A stretch of 56,778 bases of DNA from positions 1 to 56,778 of the forward strand of contig JAYMTA010000044.1 of NCBI GenBank assembly GCA_036897625.1. Reading direction: 5' to 3'. Below are positions 12,230-26,661 of this stretch, in pieces. Source of the DNA: Pelargonium cotyledonis (Eukaryota; Streptophyta; Magnoliopsida; Geraniales; Geraniaceae). Made by a program: the position numbers and the translations under genes. The notes beneath the pieces are model-generated. The model was not told where the DNA came from. It worked only from the letters and a program-made list of their open reading frames with translations, and did not search any database. Each line of letters begins with the position of its first letter. Positions within the stretch are counted from its first letter, which is position 1.

Positions 12230-15200
12230 AGAAAGAAGCTTTTTAAGGATTGAATAATCAATTATTACCTTGTACTCTTTTTTATAGTTATGCATGATTA
12301 AGACACGTGCTTAATGATCAAAAGCGAGTATCCGATCCGGCTATACTAGCCTTAAGGGTCAAGTTTTTTGAAAGGAGCTTTAATACCGTGGTGTATCGGT
12401 AGTAGGTTTATGAGCAACTTCTTCCGATTTTTTTTTTCTTATTTGGCCCTTCAAATTTATAAAGGTTTCCTTCGAAATAGGAGTTCTTTACTATGTAATT
12501 TTGGAGACAACTAGAGCCTTGTATCCTTAGCTGTACAAAACCTTGCTTTTTTTTAGACTCATAAGTAAGCAAGAGAATGGATCTAAAGTCTAAACTAAAG
12601 AGGAAATATTTACTTTTGCAGGAGAATCTCTAAAACACAGGCTAAGCTAGAAATCGATATGCTATTGGTAACGATCCCTCAAAACCGAATTTCTGAATAA
12701 GGAATTTAAATTAATATAGGGTACTCTCGTTGAGTTATATTTGAAAAAGGTGTACTAAATCACTTAGTTAGATAGATCTCTTTTTCGTGTCAGACTGGGA
12801 TCCGGAATATACGTTATCCTGGGATATGCCACGTCTTTTCTAGTATTGATTTTGAATTCTCAACATAGTATTAAAAGCTAAATGAAGATTTTTCTTTTAC
12901 TCTCAGCTAACGTATTAATGTTAACTTATCCACTTACTTATCCACTTACGAGCACCGAGGATCCTATAAAAAGCCCAAAAGTCAAGGGTTATGTTACTAA
13001 ATCAATAAGTATAAGACCTATATGCGCTCGTGTTTTAAAATACCTAAAAATTGTTATGGCTTGTGGAGTCTTATAAACAATTTTTGACTTGTCTTAGCCC
13101 TAGTACTTAAAAGGAATATCTATCAACCTATTCAGGAAAGCTTCAAAAAAAGAGAATCCATTAGGATTTTATTATCCGGAGTTCTTCCAGCAGAGATCGC
13201 CCTTTTATAAACCTTCATTTCGAAAACAATAGTTATTAGAGGTCATAACCTACGGGCAACCGCCAACGTTATTAATATGTTTTGTGCTTTGTAGTATGCA
13301 TCAGTAAACTCTCAGAAAACCCTAGACCCTATTCCACATATTCGAGAGGTTCCATCAAACTAAAAAGTTAAAAGCTTGCAAGAACAAGAAACCCATTCTG
13401 TCAAAGTAAAAGGAAGACTACTAACCTTAAGCTCATAAAGGAAGAAACCCTTGACTTTGACCAATACCAATTCTTAGACGCATTCCATTTCTATATTCCG
13501 GGAGGCTACTGAAGAAGTAAATACATAGACACTAACCTTCTTCTATTTACCAAAAACTCATTACTCAAGCAATCCTCTATACTCATACTCTTTTTTCTTG
13601 CTTTCCTTGATCTAATATAATGAGATTCTTAATTCTATTCTGTGTGAAAGTCCTTAATTACTAAATGAGTTTCCTTTGTATATCCGTAGGTTTGAACCCT
13701 TTCGCGCAACTGCCTTTAAAATAAGCAGAAAATCAATCTTTGATAACTAGAAAATCTCCTCGGATTGCCAGTTTCACTAAGTAAGCCTAATTAATGAACT
13801 CCCTTTAGCATTTGTTCATTCAAGGGGGTCTATAATATCAGTAACATTTTCTCAAGATACAAAGATACAAGATAGAACTTATTAATGACAAACACGGGAG
13901 AACCTCCCCAAAATATATAAGCTCTACTAAAAGGGGAGTAGAAGACGCCTGGTTTTTAGACGTCTTCCTTAAAAGTAACTCTAATATCTGTGTTGTATAT
14001 GTGAATGTATCTAGTTGTAGTACTAGAATCTGGGAAGTACTATTAGTTATCAAAATAGCATCCTTTGAAAAGGGCCTGACAAATCAATTAAATCTATGAC
14101 TTTATTTCTAAGTTTTTGTGCTCTACCTAATTTTCAATTAGCGGATTCTTGCTCTTTATTATTTTAAACAGCATACTTTTTATAAACTGGATCCCTCTGA
14201 GAAACGCTGCAGTATTCTTATCTAAAATATAAAGGGCTACGCGAATTCGTGCTGCGTAACAAGACCCTTAAAATCCGGTAAGGGTACCCCTCAAGACTTA
14301 ACTAGACTAGAAACTTGTGAATAGTTCTCAATATGTTATAGATTTTCTATCTAAAGGCTTATTAACAGCGCAAAGACACTTATGTATACAACCTCCTTTC
14401 CGAGGGATTCCCGCCTATTGATACATCATAAATCGAACAACTAGAGTCGTAGGGAGACCCTCCTTTATTCTTACTAAAGTTATAGCATTAAAAAAAAGAT
14501 TCCTTACTTAGTAGGATGGGGCTCTTGGTTAAAAAGAATCTAGTAAAGACTTATCTAGCAGCAGTGCTATATGTTATTGGGGTCCTTTTGTTATGGCAAG
14601 GGGCAGTTTAATTCCTTTTATTTATAACCCTTTAAGGAAAACTTGAAGGGTGTGCTATTTGGTTTATCTTAAAAAGACTTATTCGCGAGGGGTTTTTAGG
14701 CTACTAGTATTTTAAGAAAGAAGATATTAATAAAAACAAAAACGTCAGAAAACGCAAGGAAAGAGCTCTAAAAGGAAAAGTACAAAAAGTTCCCTTTTTC
14801 TGACTTGCTAGCTCTAATCTGGAAAACTAAAATACCTAGGGTTATCCATTTGTACTCAATTCAGGATTCTGGGTCGTCTACACCGGAAAATAGTAGTAAT
14901 TTACGCGTTTTAATAATACAGGAGCTGCTTAGTGATAACTTTTTGACCCATATTAGAATACTTCAAGTTTTGCTTAAGGGTTTTCTTTTGCAGTTGCCCC
15001 CACTTCCTTATTAACAGGGAAAATCCTAAAAAAGAAAGTCTTATTTCTGGTTTTGAATCGTAACTAATTTTTTTATAAACCCTATATTTAGTGCTTCTTA
15101 ACTTTCTGTCTATCTAGTTATCTACAGTATGGGGGGTCCAAGTAAAGAGATTGAAAAACCGCAAAGGATTTTTCGCTAAATAAGAAGAAAGTCAAATACG

Positions 15201-17090
15201 GCGCTTGAGGAAGCCCTTTTAGTCATATTGAAAGCTAAAGTAATAGGGCAAAGTATCCTATTACCCCTCCAACCTGAACACAGCAATTATCGAGTCTTTA
15301 CTCGAGCTCTTTTTATAGTCCAAAAATCTAGTATGATACTGAAAAACGGTAGCTTCTCGATGTATGGTAGGTAATAATAGATTTAGTTTAATAAGTTTAA
15401 ATGTGGAATTTAAAGGAACACCGACTGCTAGTTAGGTAAGCAAACTGTTAAAAAAAGTCTTTTATTGAACAAAATCCAGTTTATCCGGGGATCGGTCTAT
15501 ATATTACAAGCCCCTAAAAGAGAAAAGGCAATCCTACTCCATTTTGGGTCCTCATCGCTTATAGTCACAATCCAAAAAAAGACTTCCTTCGAAATAATGC
15601 ATAGCTTAGCTGTGTTTTGGCTTATCGCTTAACTGCTCAAGGATTCTTTGGGTTTCGTTTTCTATAATTAGGTTAGGTTCTCAAAGGCGTGGTACGGTAT
15701 ATAATAAATAGTTTTTAGACACTAGGATCAAATTTCCAGGATACGCAATTTTTGCTTTTAGCTAATCCAGTCTATCCACTTTATACTATCCTTGATAGGG
15801 AAACCGCTTTCTATTTTCATTTCTTAGGAGCCTTTTGCTAACCTCAGCATTCAACGAGTGCTCTTTAAATATTCCTATTAGTAGGGGCTAGGTGGCAGGT
15901 GACCCTTTTTTTGGCACGAAAGTATGCTATATTCAACTCGGCGCAGTCTATATAAGGAAACTCCCCCGGCCTAGACTAGAATAGAGCACAGAAACCTAAA
16001 GCCGGAGTTCGTGAATAACAAGGGATCTTGCGAATAGAGTCCCTGATACAAAATAAAGTGAAAACCTTAAACTATAGGACTAAAGTTCATTGCAGCAGTA
16101 CAAGTTCAGGTTCCTCGTAAATACCTAGGAGCTACGTTATGTAAAAAGACCAAAAAATTCCGGATTATTTAATAATAAAAAAGGAATTGAATTCCTCCCT
16201 TTTATAGTTACCCCTATTCGAACTCCTTAAAATATTTACTATTTGTCTTTATCCTAGATTTTCTTTCTCCAGGTACTCTGACTTAGGACACTTTCCTGGA
16301 TATAGTAAGAAACAAATAGATAGGGTTTCCCTCTAAAATGAAAACGGGGTACTAACCCACTGTACTTCTAAGATTTATAAGCACGGTCCCCTTTACCTTT
16401 TGTTAAAAATTACTATAGCCCAGTTAAAATTAAGGGACAGCTACCTGACTTACTTAGTTCATTTCCATTCTACCCTACTTGTTCAGCAAAAACCTGTAAT
16501 TACAATTTCCCGGATCGGTAAGGACTTTAACGCTATCTCTTTACTAGACTGGAAACACCTTACTTTATTGTGGACTATCTGGAATCGGTAAACAAGGGAA
16601 CACAAGCAGAGACAAAAACCCCTCTTATCCCCTTGGATAGACTACCTTTTACTTGAAATTCTTAAGCAAGCAGAAAACTTTTTAGATAAACATATACTCT
16701 TCCTCTTTTGAAAACTTATTTGAGGCATAGCCCAGCAGTAAATTAGATTTTGGGGCGCTAACTTAGTCTTTCATTGGTATTAGAGTGTATTAGGTTTATA
16801 GGATAAGGTATATTCATCCTTTGCTTTTTAGCTAGCAATATATAGTAAAGAGCCCTAGGGAATTGTAGGTATAGTGTACTAAGCATACCTATATACCTTA
16901 TAAATCTACTTCTTACCTTGTTTTATCTCGTTTCCATATACAAACCCTTATTCTTTACTCTTAAAAAGACCTATCCTTGTAGCTATACCCCAAATTTCTA
17001 TCTTACTCCGCTGTATCTTGATGGTACCTTGTTTCTTAAGCCTGATAGACCTCTCTTATAACCTATACTTCTTTAGTATACTTCACTAGA
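12230..17090. other. non-coding; nothing recognised
   Basis: AT-rich sequence with short frames on both strands and no tRNA, rRNA or known mitochondrial gene seen. Repeats of the other regions were not noticed here. Confidence 0.45.
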
Positions 17091-17366
17091 ATGGGAGACC
17101 TAGAAGAAACACTAGTAGACAACATCACTCTTGGTGGCCTAACCATCTCTATTTACTCAGTCCCCAATACTAAAGCAAGCGCAGATACAGGAGGAAAGTC
17201 AATGTCAATACTTCGCCAATTTTTTTGCCCGATCACTAGGAATTCTAATCCTCTTTCATTTACCGCGCGATGCGAAGCAGTACAAAAGGGGTCCTTTATT
17301 ACTAAACCTGCCCCTGCCCCTACTACACAAAACCTAAAGTTCATCCCTAAACCTTTTTGTTCTTGA
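17091..17366 (+). CDS. 91-residue ORF in a locally GC-richer patch, unrecognised
   Basis: The stretch about 17150-17345 is less AT-rich than its neighbours and is open on the plus strand (91 residues, SFITKPAPAPTTQN near the end). It is also open on the minus strand (63 residues, 17153-17344, containing FCVVGAGAGLVIKDPFC). I do not recognise either product. A two-strand open patch with different composition may be a fragment transferred from nuclear or plastid DNA, and the coding strand, if any, is unknown. Confidence 0.2.
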   Translation: MGDLEETLVDNITLGGLTISIYSVPNTKASADTGGKSMSILRQFFCPITRNSNPLSFTARCEAVQKGSFITKPAPAPTTQNLKFIPKPFCS

Positions 17367-17688
17367 CTTTCCTAAGGAGTACTGAAGGCTATGGAGCTAC
17401 CTTACAGACCAATAAAACATAGAGCTATCTGTTAACGAGCTTCCTTTAGGGTTTTCTATTACTAAGACAACAATTCCTTATAGTTTTGTCTTGCAGTTGT
17501 TAAGGCAAGATTTATCTTGTTTTTTGTTATTACTTCTACAGAGAGGATTAAACCCTAGAGATAATTGAGGGAGTTATTCTTCCCGACAGGAACGTAGTGA
17601 GGGGGGGTAATGTAGGAAGTATTACAGGTAGAACATGAATACCTTATAGCACACACTCTTTCTTTCTTTCTATATCTTGACCTACTTC

Positions 17689-17868
17689 TTATGCTGCTGA
17701 CTTCCTGGATTCCGATTCCTTGCTTGACTTCCTTGTTTGATTTGGCTTTGAGTTAGACTTACTTGCTTTACTTGTTTCTATTGTTCTAGATTCTGTATTA
17801 TTCTTAGAGTTACTAGAAGAGTTAGAATTAGAGCTAGTAGAGGAGCTATTATTATACCTGTCTTAGTT
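17689..17868 (-). pseudogene. Ser/Asn/Lys-rich coding-like stretch
   Basis: A minus-strand frame of about 59 codons reads YNNSSSTSSNSNSSSNSKNN and ends RKSSKESESRKSAA before TAA at 17689-17691. An in-frame TAA lies just upstream of it, and no ATG begins it. Composition and phrases such as TSSNSN and SSSN resemble the plus-strand stretch at 33240-33380. Low complexity makes relationship uncertain. Confidence 0.35.
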
Positions 17869-17869
17869 G

Positions 17870-20580
17870 TAGCTAGTGTATTCCTTATCTTATTGTTCTT
17901 ATTATTATAGTAGTTATTCTATTATATGTATTACTATAGATTGTATTAGTGTACTAGTATTCTATTAGTAGTCTATTAGTTATATATTCCTTAGGTAATG
18001 GCTTAGGTAATGGGTAGTAATAGGTATATTCTATAGTGGTAGTAGTTTCTTATATAAGGTGTATTGCTCTTTGTGCTTTGTCTTTCTCGTTAGTGGGTAT
18101 AAGGCTTATAAAGGGAATAGAGTAATTGTCTAAGAAGCTCTACTGGAATTCCCTTTCGACTCTATTATTAGATTCCTTCTAAAAAGCTAAGTAACTTAAA
18201 GAAAAAGGTAGCATAACCCCTGTTAAAAGCGGAAAGGTACACCACCTTATCAGAGACCCAAGCAGCAAAAAAAGGCGTTCTAGATAAGACTAGATAAGAA
18301 CTTTAGCAAGATTCCATTTCATCCGGATTCCAGGTTTCTTTGTCTTTTACAGTAAATGAATTGAAGGTAACTGTTCCTTTTTCTTGTTCTAATACGAAAG
18401 GAGAGCTGAAAGTTTCTCATTTAATTTAAGCAGAATAAGTTTTTACAAGGAAAGATTTAAATGAAAAAAGTTAAAAAGAAGGGGCTTCTTTCCTTGTTGT
18501 CAGTTTCTAAAGCCTTATCTTTATTAAGCAGGCATAAAAATAGAATATGTACACCCCCATTACTTGGTGGGCTGGCTTGCATTTTCTAGCATTTTTAAAT
18601 AGCCTTAGAATTTGTAATAATCTAGGTTGTCTTGTATTCCTTTTATTTGGTTTCCGTTCCTTAAGATTTTTTGACTAGGATCAGGATAACTATTATTAAG
18701 GAAATACTGTCTCTCTTTCTAAACGACCGTACATCTAGAGTTTATCCCGTATTTTTGGTAATATAAGACAGTTAAATTAATTTAGGCTTTTCTCTAACTC
18801 GATTTGTTATTCCTTTTTATTATAATTATATTCTCGGGGTATTTATAATAAGAAAAACTCCTATACTTCGGTACTCAATTTTAGAGGTTTTTCATAGCCC
18901 ATGAGAATGTCTCTTGTTGTCAATTTAGTTTAATAGGGGTGACCCCCTTTCCTAAGGCTTAAAGATAAAGATTTGAGAGTTTATGACTTTTATTTCTAAT
19001 GATTAAAAAGACCTCGAGTCGAAGACTTAATTCTGAACAGGCGCTTGCCAAAAATTAGTTTTATCGTATCCAGGGCTCGGTGATCTTAGAGCTTATGCGG
19101 AAAGCAGGGTCCTCCTCTTTTTTAGCTATGGCTTATATATAACCCCATACTTAAGTGAAGAAAACTCCTTTGGTAACCTAGGAAAAAGGTTTCTTCAACC
19201 AATATAAAACTTAGAAAAGGGGGGCTGTTTAGTAGATATATCAAGGAGGATTCTTTCCAAATAAAGGTAAAGTTAAATAACCTGGCTACCCAGAATATAC
19301 TAATTTTGGATCTCTACTGCGACACCGGACCCTCTTTTTTTATTCCAAGAGCTCTCGTTTAAAACAACTTTTATTATAGAACTATAACATGAAAATTTCT
19401 CCAAAGTCTTGTACCCAATTTCTAAATTATGGCACTCTCTTTTTTGGATATGGGACTAAAACGCGGCTTAAACTAAATATTAAAAGAATAGTGTTGCACT
19501 AGTTTTGGATAACTACAACCCCGGTTTATGTTTATAGTCGGTAGATTTGAGAGAAAAAGAGTATTTCAAAGAATTAGGAATAGAATACCCACGTTGATAA
19601 GATTGGTTGCTAAAATAAGATCCGTTTCAAAAACACGTAAACTGGCCCTAAAGTTGACTTACTGTTCCTTGGAATTCTAAGCAGCTCTCTCTTCCGTTTT
19701 AGTGTTATGTTAACCTACTTTCCATTATATAAATACTTGTTTAGAACTTTTTGTATCAATAGTGCAGGATATTCTAAGCAAGTCAAAATACGAAAAATAT
19801 TAACTAAGATTTACTCATATAGAACCGAGTGCCCGACTTCTACTCGTAGAAATTACTGTAAAAAAAAGTAATTTATGAAACCGAAAATTATACATTCAAC
19901 TCAAGGAAACTCTGAATTCTAAAAGAAAGAACCCAGATCCTTTACTTTAGAATATCTTCTACTAAATATGTAGCAAATAACTTTGTGTGTATACGGAGTC
20001 TTGGAAAATTAAGCTAAAATAATTGTATAATTGTGGGGATTAAAACTTATAATAAAAGAATGGAATGTCTTAGCCTATCAGCTCCATCAATAACGAGTAC
20101 ATGCCGCCTTATATTGGCATTGAAGTTGTGTCTATCTCTGTTCTAAAACTTACCAGAATCCGGGGCGCTTTCGAGGATTTTAATAAGCAAGGATCCGGTC
20201 GATGTTAATCAACAACATTTTATGTTAATTCAGTTCTGATAGACTCAAAAGGAAGATGACTTGAACCTACGGCATGTATGCCTGTGTATCCATGCTTTAC
20301 CCACCCAGTTCTTTTTAGTAAAATAAAGTTATGCTGTAACTAATTAAAAATGAAAAACAAAAATTTTAGTACCAAACCTAGTAAAAGCTGGATAGGACTC
20401 CTTTGGAACCTCTACTATAGAAGATGGAAGGAACTTTCCATAATAAAGAGGAGTATAGAGCAGCTACGGGGAACAAGAAGCCTAGTACCCATAAGAGGAT
20501 AAGACAAGTAGTATAGCGCATAAGATAGGTCTAGCTGCTCAAAGATATAGAGCAAGACCGGAGGGTTCTTGTTCTAAAGA
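17870..20580. other. non-coding; TA-rich simple stretch then tRNA-like word near 20250
   Basis: 17870-18050 is rich in TATTA/TAGTA trinucleotide-like drift. The minus strand at about 20251-20310 has GTAGGTTCAAGTCATC and a GGCATACATGCC hairpin, tRNA-like but not assignable to any gene. No coding region is supported. Confidence 0.4.
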
Positions 20581-20589
20581 AAGGTATCA

Positions 20590-20741
20590 AGACTGAAAAG
20601 ACAGAAGAAAGCAGATCAAACAGCCAGTCCTAATAACACTAATAGTCAAGCTAATACAGAGACACAACAGAAAGCCAATACCAATAACACAAAGGAAAAG
20701 GGAAAGAAACAGTTAAAGGAAAAAAATCTGATCCTCCATAG
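20590..20741 (+). pseudogene. partial copy of the ORF tail
   Basis: An A-rich stretch reads SPNNTNSQANTETQQKANT in one frame. After a frame change it reads GKGKETVKGKKSDPP and TAG at 20739-20741, matching tails at 42753, 44430 and 46351. The flank CTTTAACCTTGTACATG plus TTGCT at about 20829-20850 matches the module after 44451. Two frames are needed, so this copy is broken. Confidence 0.5.
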
Positions 20742-21099
20742 AAAAGTCAGACTTGTTTCATGAATGGGAAAGATTAAAGTATCGTATTTCAAGATAAATC
20801 TTCCCTATTTCTCCTATGTGCTCTTGGTCTTTAACCTTGTACATGTTGCTCCGTTTCATGTTGCTATACCAGGGATTGAGTTCTTAGTCAAAGAGTGTAG
20901 TGCTAAGGATCCGCAGTCAAGAAGAAAGGGAAGCGTTAGCTTGGTTACCTAAACTCACTGAGGAAGAAAGAAAACAGAAAGTCTTGTCTGTAACGAAAAA
21001 GAAGCTTTGCCTTTCTTACTGCGCACTCTTTAATTACCAATTTATCCTTTCTTTAAGTGATTCCACTGATCAAGGACCTTATATATAGATTCTGTAAAA

Positions 21100-24000
21100 G
21101 AAAACTAAAGGGTTCCCAGAGCTAACCAATTGTTGAATATTCAAGTTTCTTAAGAAGAGAGTGACTTCTAAGTTCAACCTCTAGCTATTCGAGGGGGTTC
21201 CGTCTCTCCTAAGAGTTAGGTATGCCTTTCTAAGGGAATAGGGATTAGTAATAAATATCTAAAGAAAAAGTTAGCTAAGGGCTTCTTTTCTTATGCGTTT
21301 AAACCTTAGATTTCCTATTCTTTGGGTAGTAGGAGTTTTTTTTTAAGTACTGGTTTTGATGAATACGGTGCTATGAGTCCCCTCAAATTCCCTTAATAGT
21401 ATCTGTATAGCTCTGGTTGCTTGTTTCTTGTTTATGGACTTTAGTAAATAGTAAGGTAAGGGTAATTCTAAAAGGGAAGAGAATTCTAACTTCATTCAAG
21501 GGACTCGTACAAATAAGAATAATAGGGGAAGTGTTTTACTTAAAAGTCAAGGGTAGATAGGTAGCGGGATACGGCTCTAGTTTGAGTTGTTCTGTTTACT
21601 CGTTCTAGGTAAAGCTTTCAGAGTTAAGGAAGTAAAGAAGTTACAGTAAATAAGGGGTTTGACTCTTATGTTCCTTTGTTTTTCGAGTGTTAAATCTCTT
21701 AAACAAGATTCTGGGAATAAAGTATAGAAATTGTCTATCAAAGCGGGGCTATTCCTGTCTATTTCAAACACAGGGTAAAGTGGAATATGAATTGAATTGC
21801 TAGTTTTAAGTAATTAAAGGTATAGGTCTGAAAGGATAGGTCTTGGTATTAAGAGATTAAGAGTATGAAGAAGTTTGAGAGGTTATATACAACTAAGACG
21901 AAAGTCAGAGGAATCCGCTATCCTATGTAATACGGAATAATAGGAATAACTCTAAAAGGGGAGTGAATGCTTTCTTTTTAGTTACTTTTTCGAGGATCTA
22001 TAAACCCCGGCTATGTATGTTGTTATGTTATAGTAAACCCTTTGTGGTTTTAGGTCTGTCTAAACTAGAGAAGGTCTATATCTAGGCAAATCTTTCTCTT
22101 TGCTTTTCGGTAAATCTCTTAGGAATGTAGCTATAAAGTACGAGGCTGTTCCCGTGGTTACCTTGTTTCTAGCTAGGGTTTTCATTTCGAAAGTCAAGGC
22201 AGAGAAATGGGTAAAAGATACACTTTTTATTCATTTGCCAGTTATACGTCTCCTACGAATTAGAAAAAAGGGAAACCTGCTCTACTAAGAAAAAGCGTTT
22301 TATTGTTTTTGCTATATAGTGGACTAAAAATTTTTGGTATGAAGGGCAGCTATACTAACAAATTCGGGTTTCTTGATTTTATCGTAGGTGAAAATTGAAC
22401 ATGCAAAAAGCGCATTTCCCTACTACAGGGGTTTCTTTTCTATCCATTTTGACAAGAAATTCACGTTTTATATAACTCCAAAACTTCATGCACGACTTCT
22501 CCCTTGTAGAGACTCTTGAAAAAGTGCACCTTTCTATTTTATATATAAGGAAACCTTTAGGGGTTGGTAGAAGCAATTGCTGTTCCAAGTAAGAGCCATA
22601 AATTTGATAAGTGAAAGTAGTTGTTAAGTATAGGTTGCTCTTGTGTTACTGTGTTTCCAAGGTTTCGGATTCTAAGGAGTGGTTTTCCTAGGTATAGGCA
22701 AGATTGATCTTGTTAGGATCACAGTTGAAAGTGTAGTTGATTAGTAGGCTCTAGGAAGAAAGAAGATCCAACATAAAGGCAAACTTGTGTACTGGCTGTA
22801 TAGCTAATTCAGGATAGGCTTTGAACGGAGTGAGGAGGAAGGGCTTTGGAAATCCTCGGATGTATAGCTTACGGGGTGCCCGAACAGAAAAGGCATTCCA
22901 GATAATAAAATAAGGTCAACCTTTTCAAATGAATTGTTGTTATCTTTAGCCCTTTTAGCTTGTCTGCTTTAATCCTTATTCGTTAGTCTGGAAAGTCTTG
23001 ACTTTAAATGGTAAAATGGTGTTGATCTTATTCCTGTCAATTCACTAAAGTTAGCAGGAAGATAATAGGAGACACCCTAGCACAGGTCTTAAGGTTTTCG
23101 TTTTTATTAAGGAAGTGCAAGTAAGTAAGTTAGGAGTCTTTCCCCTATCAAGCTAAGAATGCGTTCTCTTAGTCTGTTATCGAATTGGAATTGCAGGGAA
23201 TTCCTACTCAGCTCAGGGTTTGAAAGGGCAATTCAAGGCAAGCTTCAGTCTTGGGTGTTCCTCTCTTTCTGATGTAAAGGAACTTAAAAGAAGTCAAGCT
23301 AATATCTTTTGTTGTCCAATTACCTTCTACCGAGTCCCTAAATAACAAAGTAAATGTAAAACAAGTGAAGGCCTTTCCTTTTTCAGTTGTTAAATAAAAA
23401 ATGTTGTGTGTATCTAAGCAATAAAAGGTTGGGTCAATTTATTTACAAAAGCGAGATCAATTCTTTACCTAATCTAGTGTAATAAGTCACAAGTGAATGA
23501 GTCCCCCATTTCGTTTAGTCATTCCTCTTTCTTCAGTTCCGGTATTAGCTAGGTTTAAGACGAGTAAGGGAGCTCCAAAGTTTCTATCTAAAGGGGGATT
23601 TCCTTATTGTCAGTTTCCATTTGTTAAATTTCTTAAACAGGAAGAATTAAAGTACAGTAATAGTAGCTTTCTGTATCTCTGTTTTATTAGCCTCAGTTGT
23701 TTTAAGAGTATAAATCCTAGGATTTTCTAAAGGGGCAGTTTAGGGATATAGGAACTTTAAAGGAAACCCTGAGCTTTATCGGATAGGACTTAGGAATTGA
23801 TCCAGAATACTGGATAGAGTAGTGCTATTATGTACTGAATTTCCTCTTTTTAATTTATAAGAAACAGGCGTAAGGTAAACACGAGGGTCCCGCTTATTAA
23901 CTAAAAGATATGCCTTTTGCTAAAGATAAAGAGCTTCCACTCCTCCGCGCGTGAATACGCAGTAACTTAAACGAAGTTTGTTCCCTTTGGTTGTAGCTTG

Positions 24001-26660
24001 ATTAGAAGTTTGATCTTAGAATTCCTCAGCTCCGGACCTATTTACAAAGTAGTAGTAGGAATGATTAAAAAGGGGGAATCTGCTTTTATGTACCTTACTT
24101 CATTATCTTAACAGGGCCAAGAAAGGGAATTCTTAAATATGTTTAATTTGTATTGAGGGATTTTCCCTAGATCCAGCAAATTAGCAGTCTTTCTTTCTAG
24201 TGATAATAAATATATGGCTGTTTTCGGGGCTATTGTTTGATTCACCCATCCTTTTATCTCTTAAATCTGGTAGCAATACGTAAAATTCTTAATAGGAACA
24301 CCTATTTATCGTAACTAAAAAGTACAGCTCTCACCTATCAAGTCAAGGGGGGACTCTCAATAGTTTATTAAAAAAAAGTTATAGCAATATCTAAAAAAGC
24401 AGGACTTGCAAGTATTTGAAATAGAATTTATCAACAAAAGTAAGGCAACGAGTTATTCTCTCTTATCGGATATATATGCAGCTTGCCGAGAACAAAAAAT
24501 AAAGGGAAGATTACTCTCCTTTAACTCAGATAAAGTCAGTCAGGTTTGGACTTTTTTGAAGATAATTTTGAGACTATTCCTCTAATAATTAATGTAAGGG
24601 GCTTTCTTAAGTAAGGGGTTTTAGGAACCCGTGTATTCAACTAAGTAAAAACTAATATACTCCTGCTGGAATTTAAGAGACAAAGACTATAGCTTAATTA
24701 AGATACATGGTTTATTTTATGTGACTTCAAATGCAAATGCCTGACTTCTATAAATAGGGTTTTCCAGTAAGCGACAAAGGGACTTAGGCAAGACAAACTT
24801 GTTGTACTTACTTTCAAGATTATTCTGTTATTTATTAACTAAAGTTTACCCAATTCTAGTTAAAGTATTGTAACCCAGTATTATGATGAAACCCGCTTTT
24901 CTCATTCACGAACTGACCCTTTTAGTCCCTTATTAGGAATTCTTTTTTATTTCTGACTGGAACTACGTTATGCATGATTCAAGTTCTGTATTTGATAGGA
25001 GCCTTTTAAGAGAGTTTAGTTTCTTGTATATTCAAGCGTAAGCTCATTATGCAATATCATATATTTATGCTTTTTATTCATTAAAAGGAAGTTTTTTTAT
25101 ATAGGCAGTACCTTTAATCGAGAAGGGGCGCGTACTAAACAAATTAAGTAATATCACGCACTTAGCTATCAAAGCTTTTGTATAGGAGTTCCCTTTGGAT
25201 TTAATAGTTCAGAGGGTTAACCCGAGAATTACTTAAAAGCTCAAGCCTTTAAGTGAATCAAGCTAAGTGTCGCGGTAAAGCTTTTTCCAAAGTTGCTAAA
25301 CAAATTACCTGTCCTAACTAAATCTTGTCATAAAGTGAAGGGTCTAATTAGAAGAGGACCTTATCTAGGATATACTCAGCATAACTTACTTTTATTGCAA
25401 AAATCTTTATTCAACTCTTATTTTGTTTTTGTTCAATCAATATTGTAACATAACGGAAATGCATTGATTCGAATCTACTATTTACCACCTTTTGTGCCTT
25501 ATGTACAGCGATTTACCGACCAACGAAAATTAACAAACCCCCCTTGAAAATAAGGTACTAAACCTGGAAATCAAACTACTAACCTTTACTCTGGACTGGC
25601 CTTTTATAAATGCGTCTTCTCAGAGGTTTTTATTTTCTAGAAATAAAAGAGATTTAAGTTTAGAAGCGGCATCTTTCCCTGTTGTATTGTATTCGGGTTA
25701 GGTAATCCTTTCCTTTCAAGTCAGGGAGTAAGAAATCTCATAACTACATGCCTTGAGCTTTGAGGAGCTTTTCTATTTATTGGTTCGTATTTGGAGTGTC
25801 TAGTAATCTAGTAATTAAAGCAAGGTTAGTATTAACTCTTCCTTTAGGTGTTCTATTTGTTGTAAAATTTATTTAGATTTAGAGAATTCTTTTACCAATA
25901 GAGTTTCCTCTATTCAACCAGAAATTTTAAACCCATAAACTTTACAAGTTGCTGCCTTTGTAAATAAGCAAGTATAACTATTTAGGAAAGATAGACTTTA
26001 GTAGCAGATATTATTCCCTTTTTCTCTTGAATAATTAAGAAATTAGTATTGGTATAGTATCCAAGAAACTGAGTAAGTATTTACTTTTTAAAGGGAGCCC
26101 TCTCAAAACAACTATGGAAGGGTTTTTTGAAAGCTTATTTTTAGTTGAGATTAGCATAAGTTTTATATGGGAAAGACTCCAGAGTTATTCCTGTACTTTA
26201 TTGAAAAGGGGCCCCTCGGTGCTATGGATTAGTCATCCTAATAGTAACTTCCTGCTTATCTACCAAAAGGATGCTCTTATACTTAGCTAGACGAAAGGTA
26301 GAGGTTTCAAGATTGGTCTCTTTAAGTATTTAGTGTTTAACTTAGACTAAGGGTCTTATACATTCTATAACTTAAGCCTACTAATAGCTAAGTTTGATAT
26401 TAAATTGAAAGAATATTATATATTTTAGTTTACGTAATTTAAGGGGTCGAATATTCCCCTCTTTAAAGCCTAAGATAAGGATCATAGTTCCATTTGTAAC
26501 CTTTTTTATGCTGGCGTAGTGAAAAGCCCTGTTTTGGTTCTTTCTGTATCTTTTTAATCTCTAAGTTGTGCTAGTTAGAAAGAGAGTCTTAAAAGTTAGA
26601 TATTCTTTATTAGAAAGTTACCAGGAGGCTGACAAAGTAAAAACGGGACTTCGCTTACTA
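21100..26660. other. non-coding with a few dispersed repeat words
   Basis: Besides the 75-bp repeat at 22347, AAGTATAGGTTGCTCTTGTG near 22626 recurs near 45755, and GGCAAGATTGATCTTG near 22697 is an inverted copy of the 3'-module word at 44561. TCTTGGTATTAAG...GAGTATGAAGAAGTTT at 21841-21876 recurs at 47276-47310. No gene is supported. Confidence 0.5.
22347..22421 (+). repeat. 75-bp repeat shared with 53945-54020
   Basis: CAGCTATACTAACAAATTCG followed by GGTTT is identical in both places. The rest matches with scattered differences up to GCATTTCCCT. Same orientation, about 31.6 kb apart. Confidence 0.8.
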
Positions 26661-26661
26661 T

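Noticed and set aside
17840..18050. CRISPR-like or microsatellite array in the TATTA/TAGTA-rich stretch
   Set aside because: No constant repeat and spacer lengths; it is simple-sequence drift.
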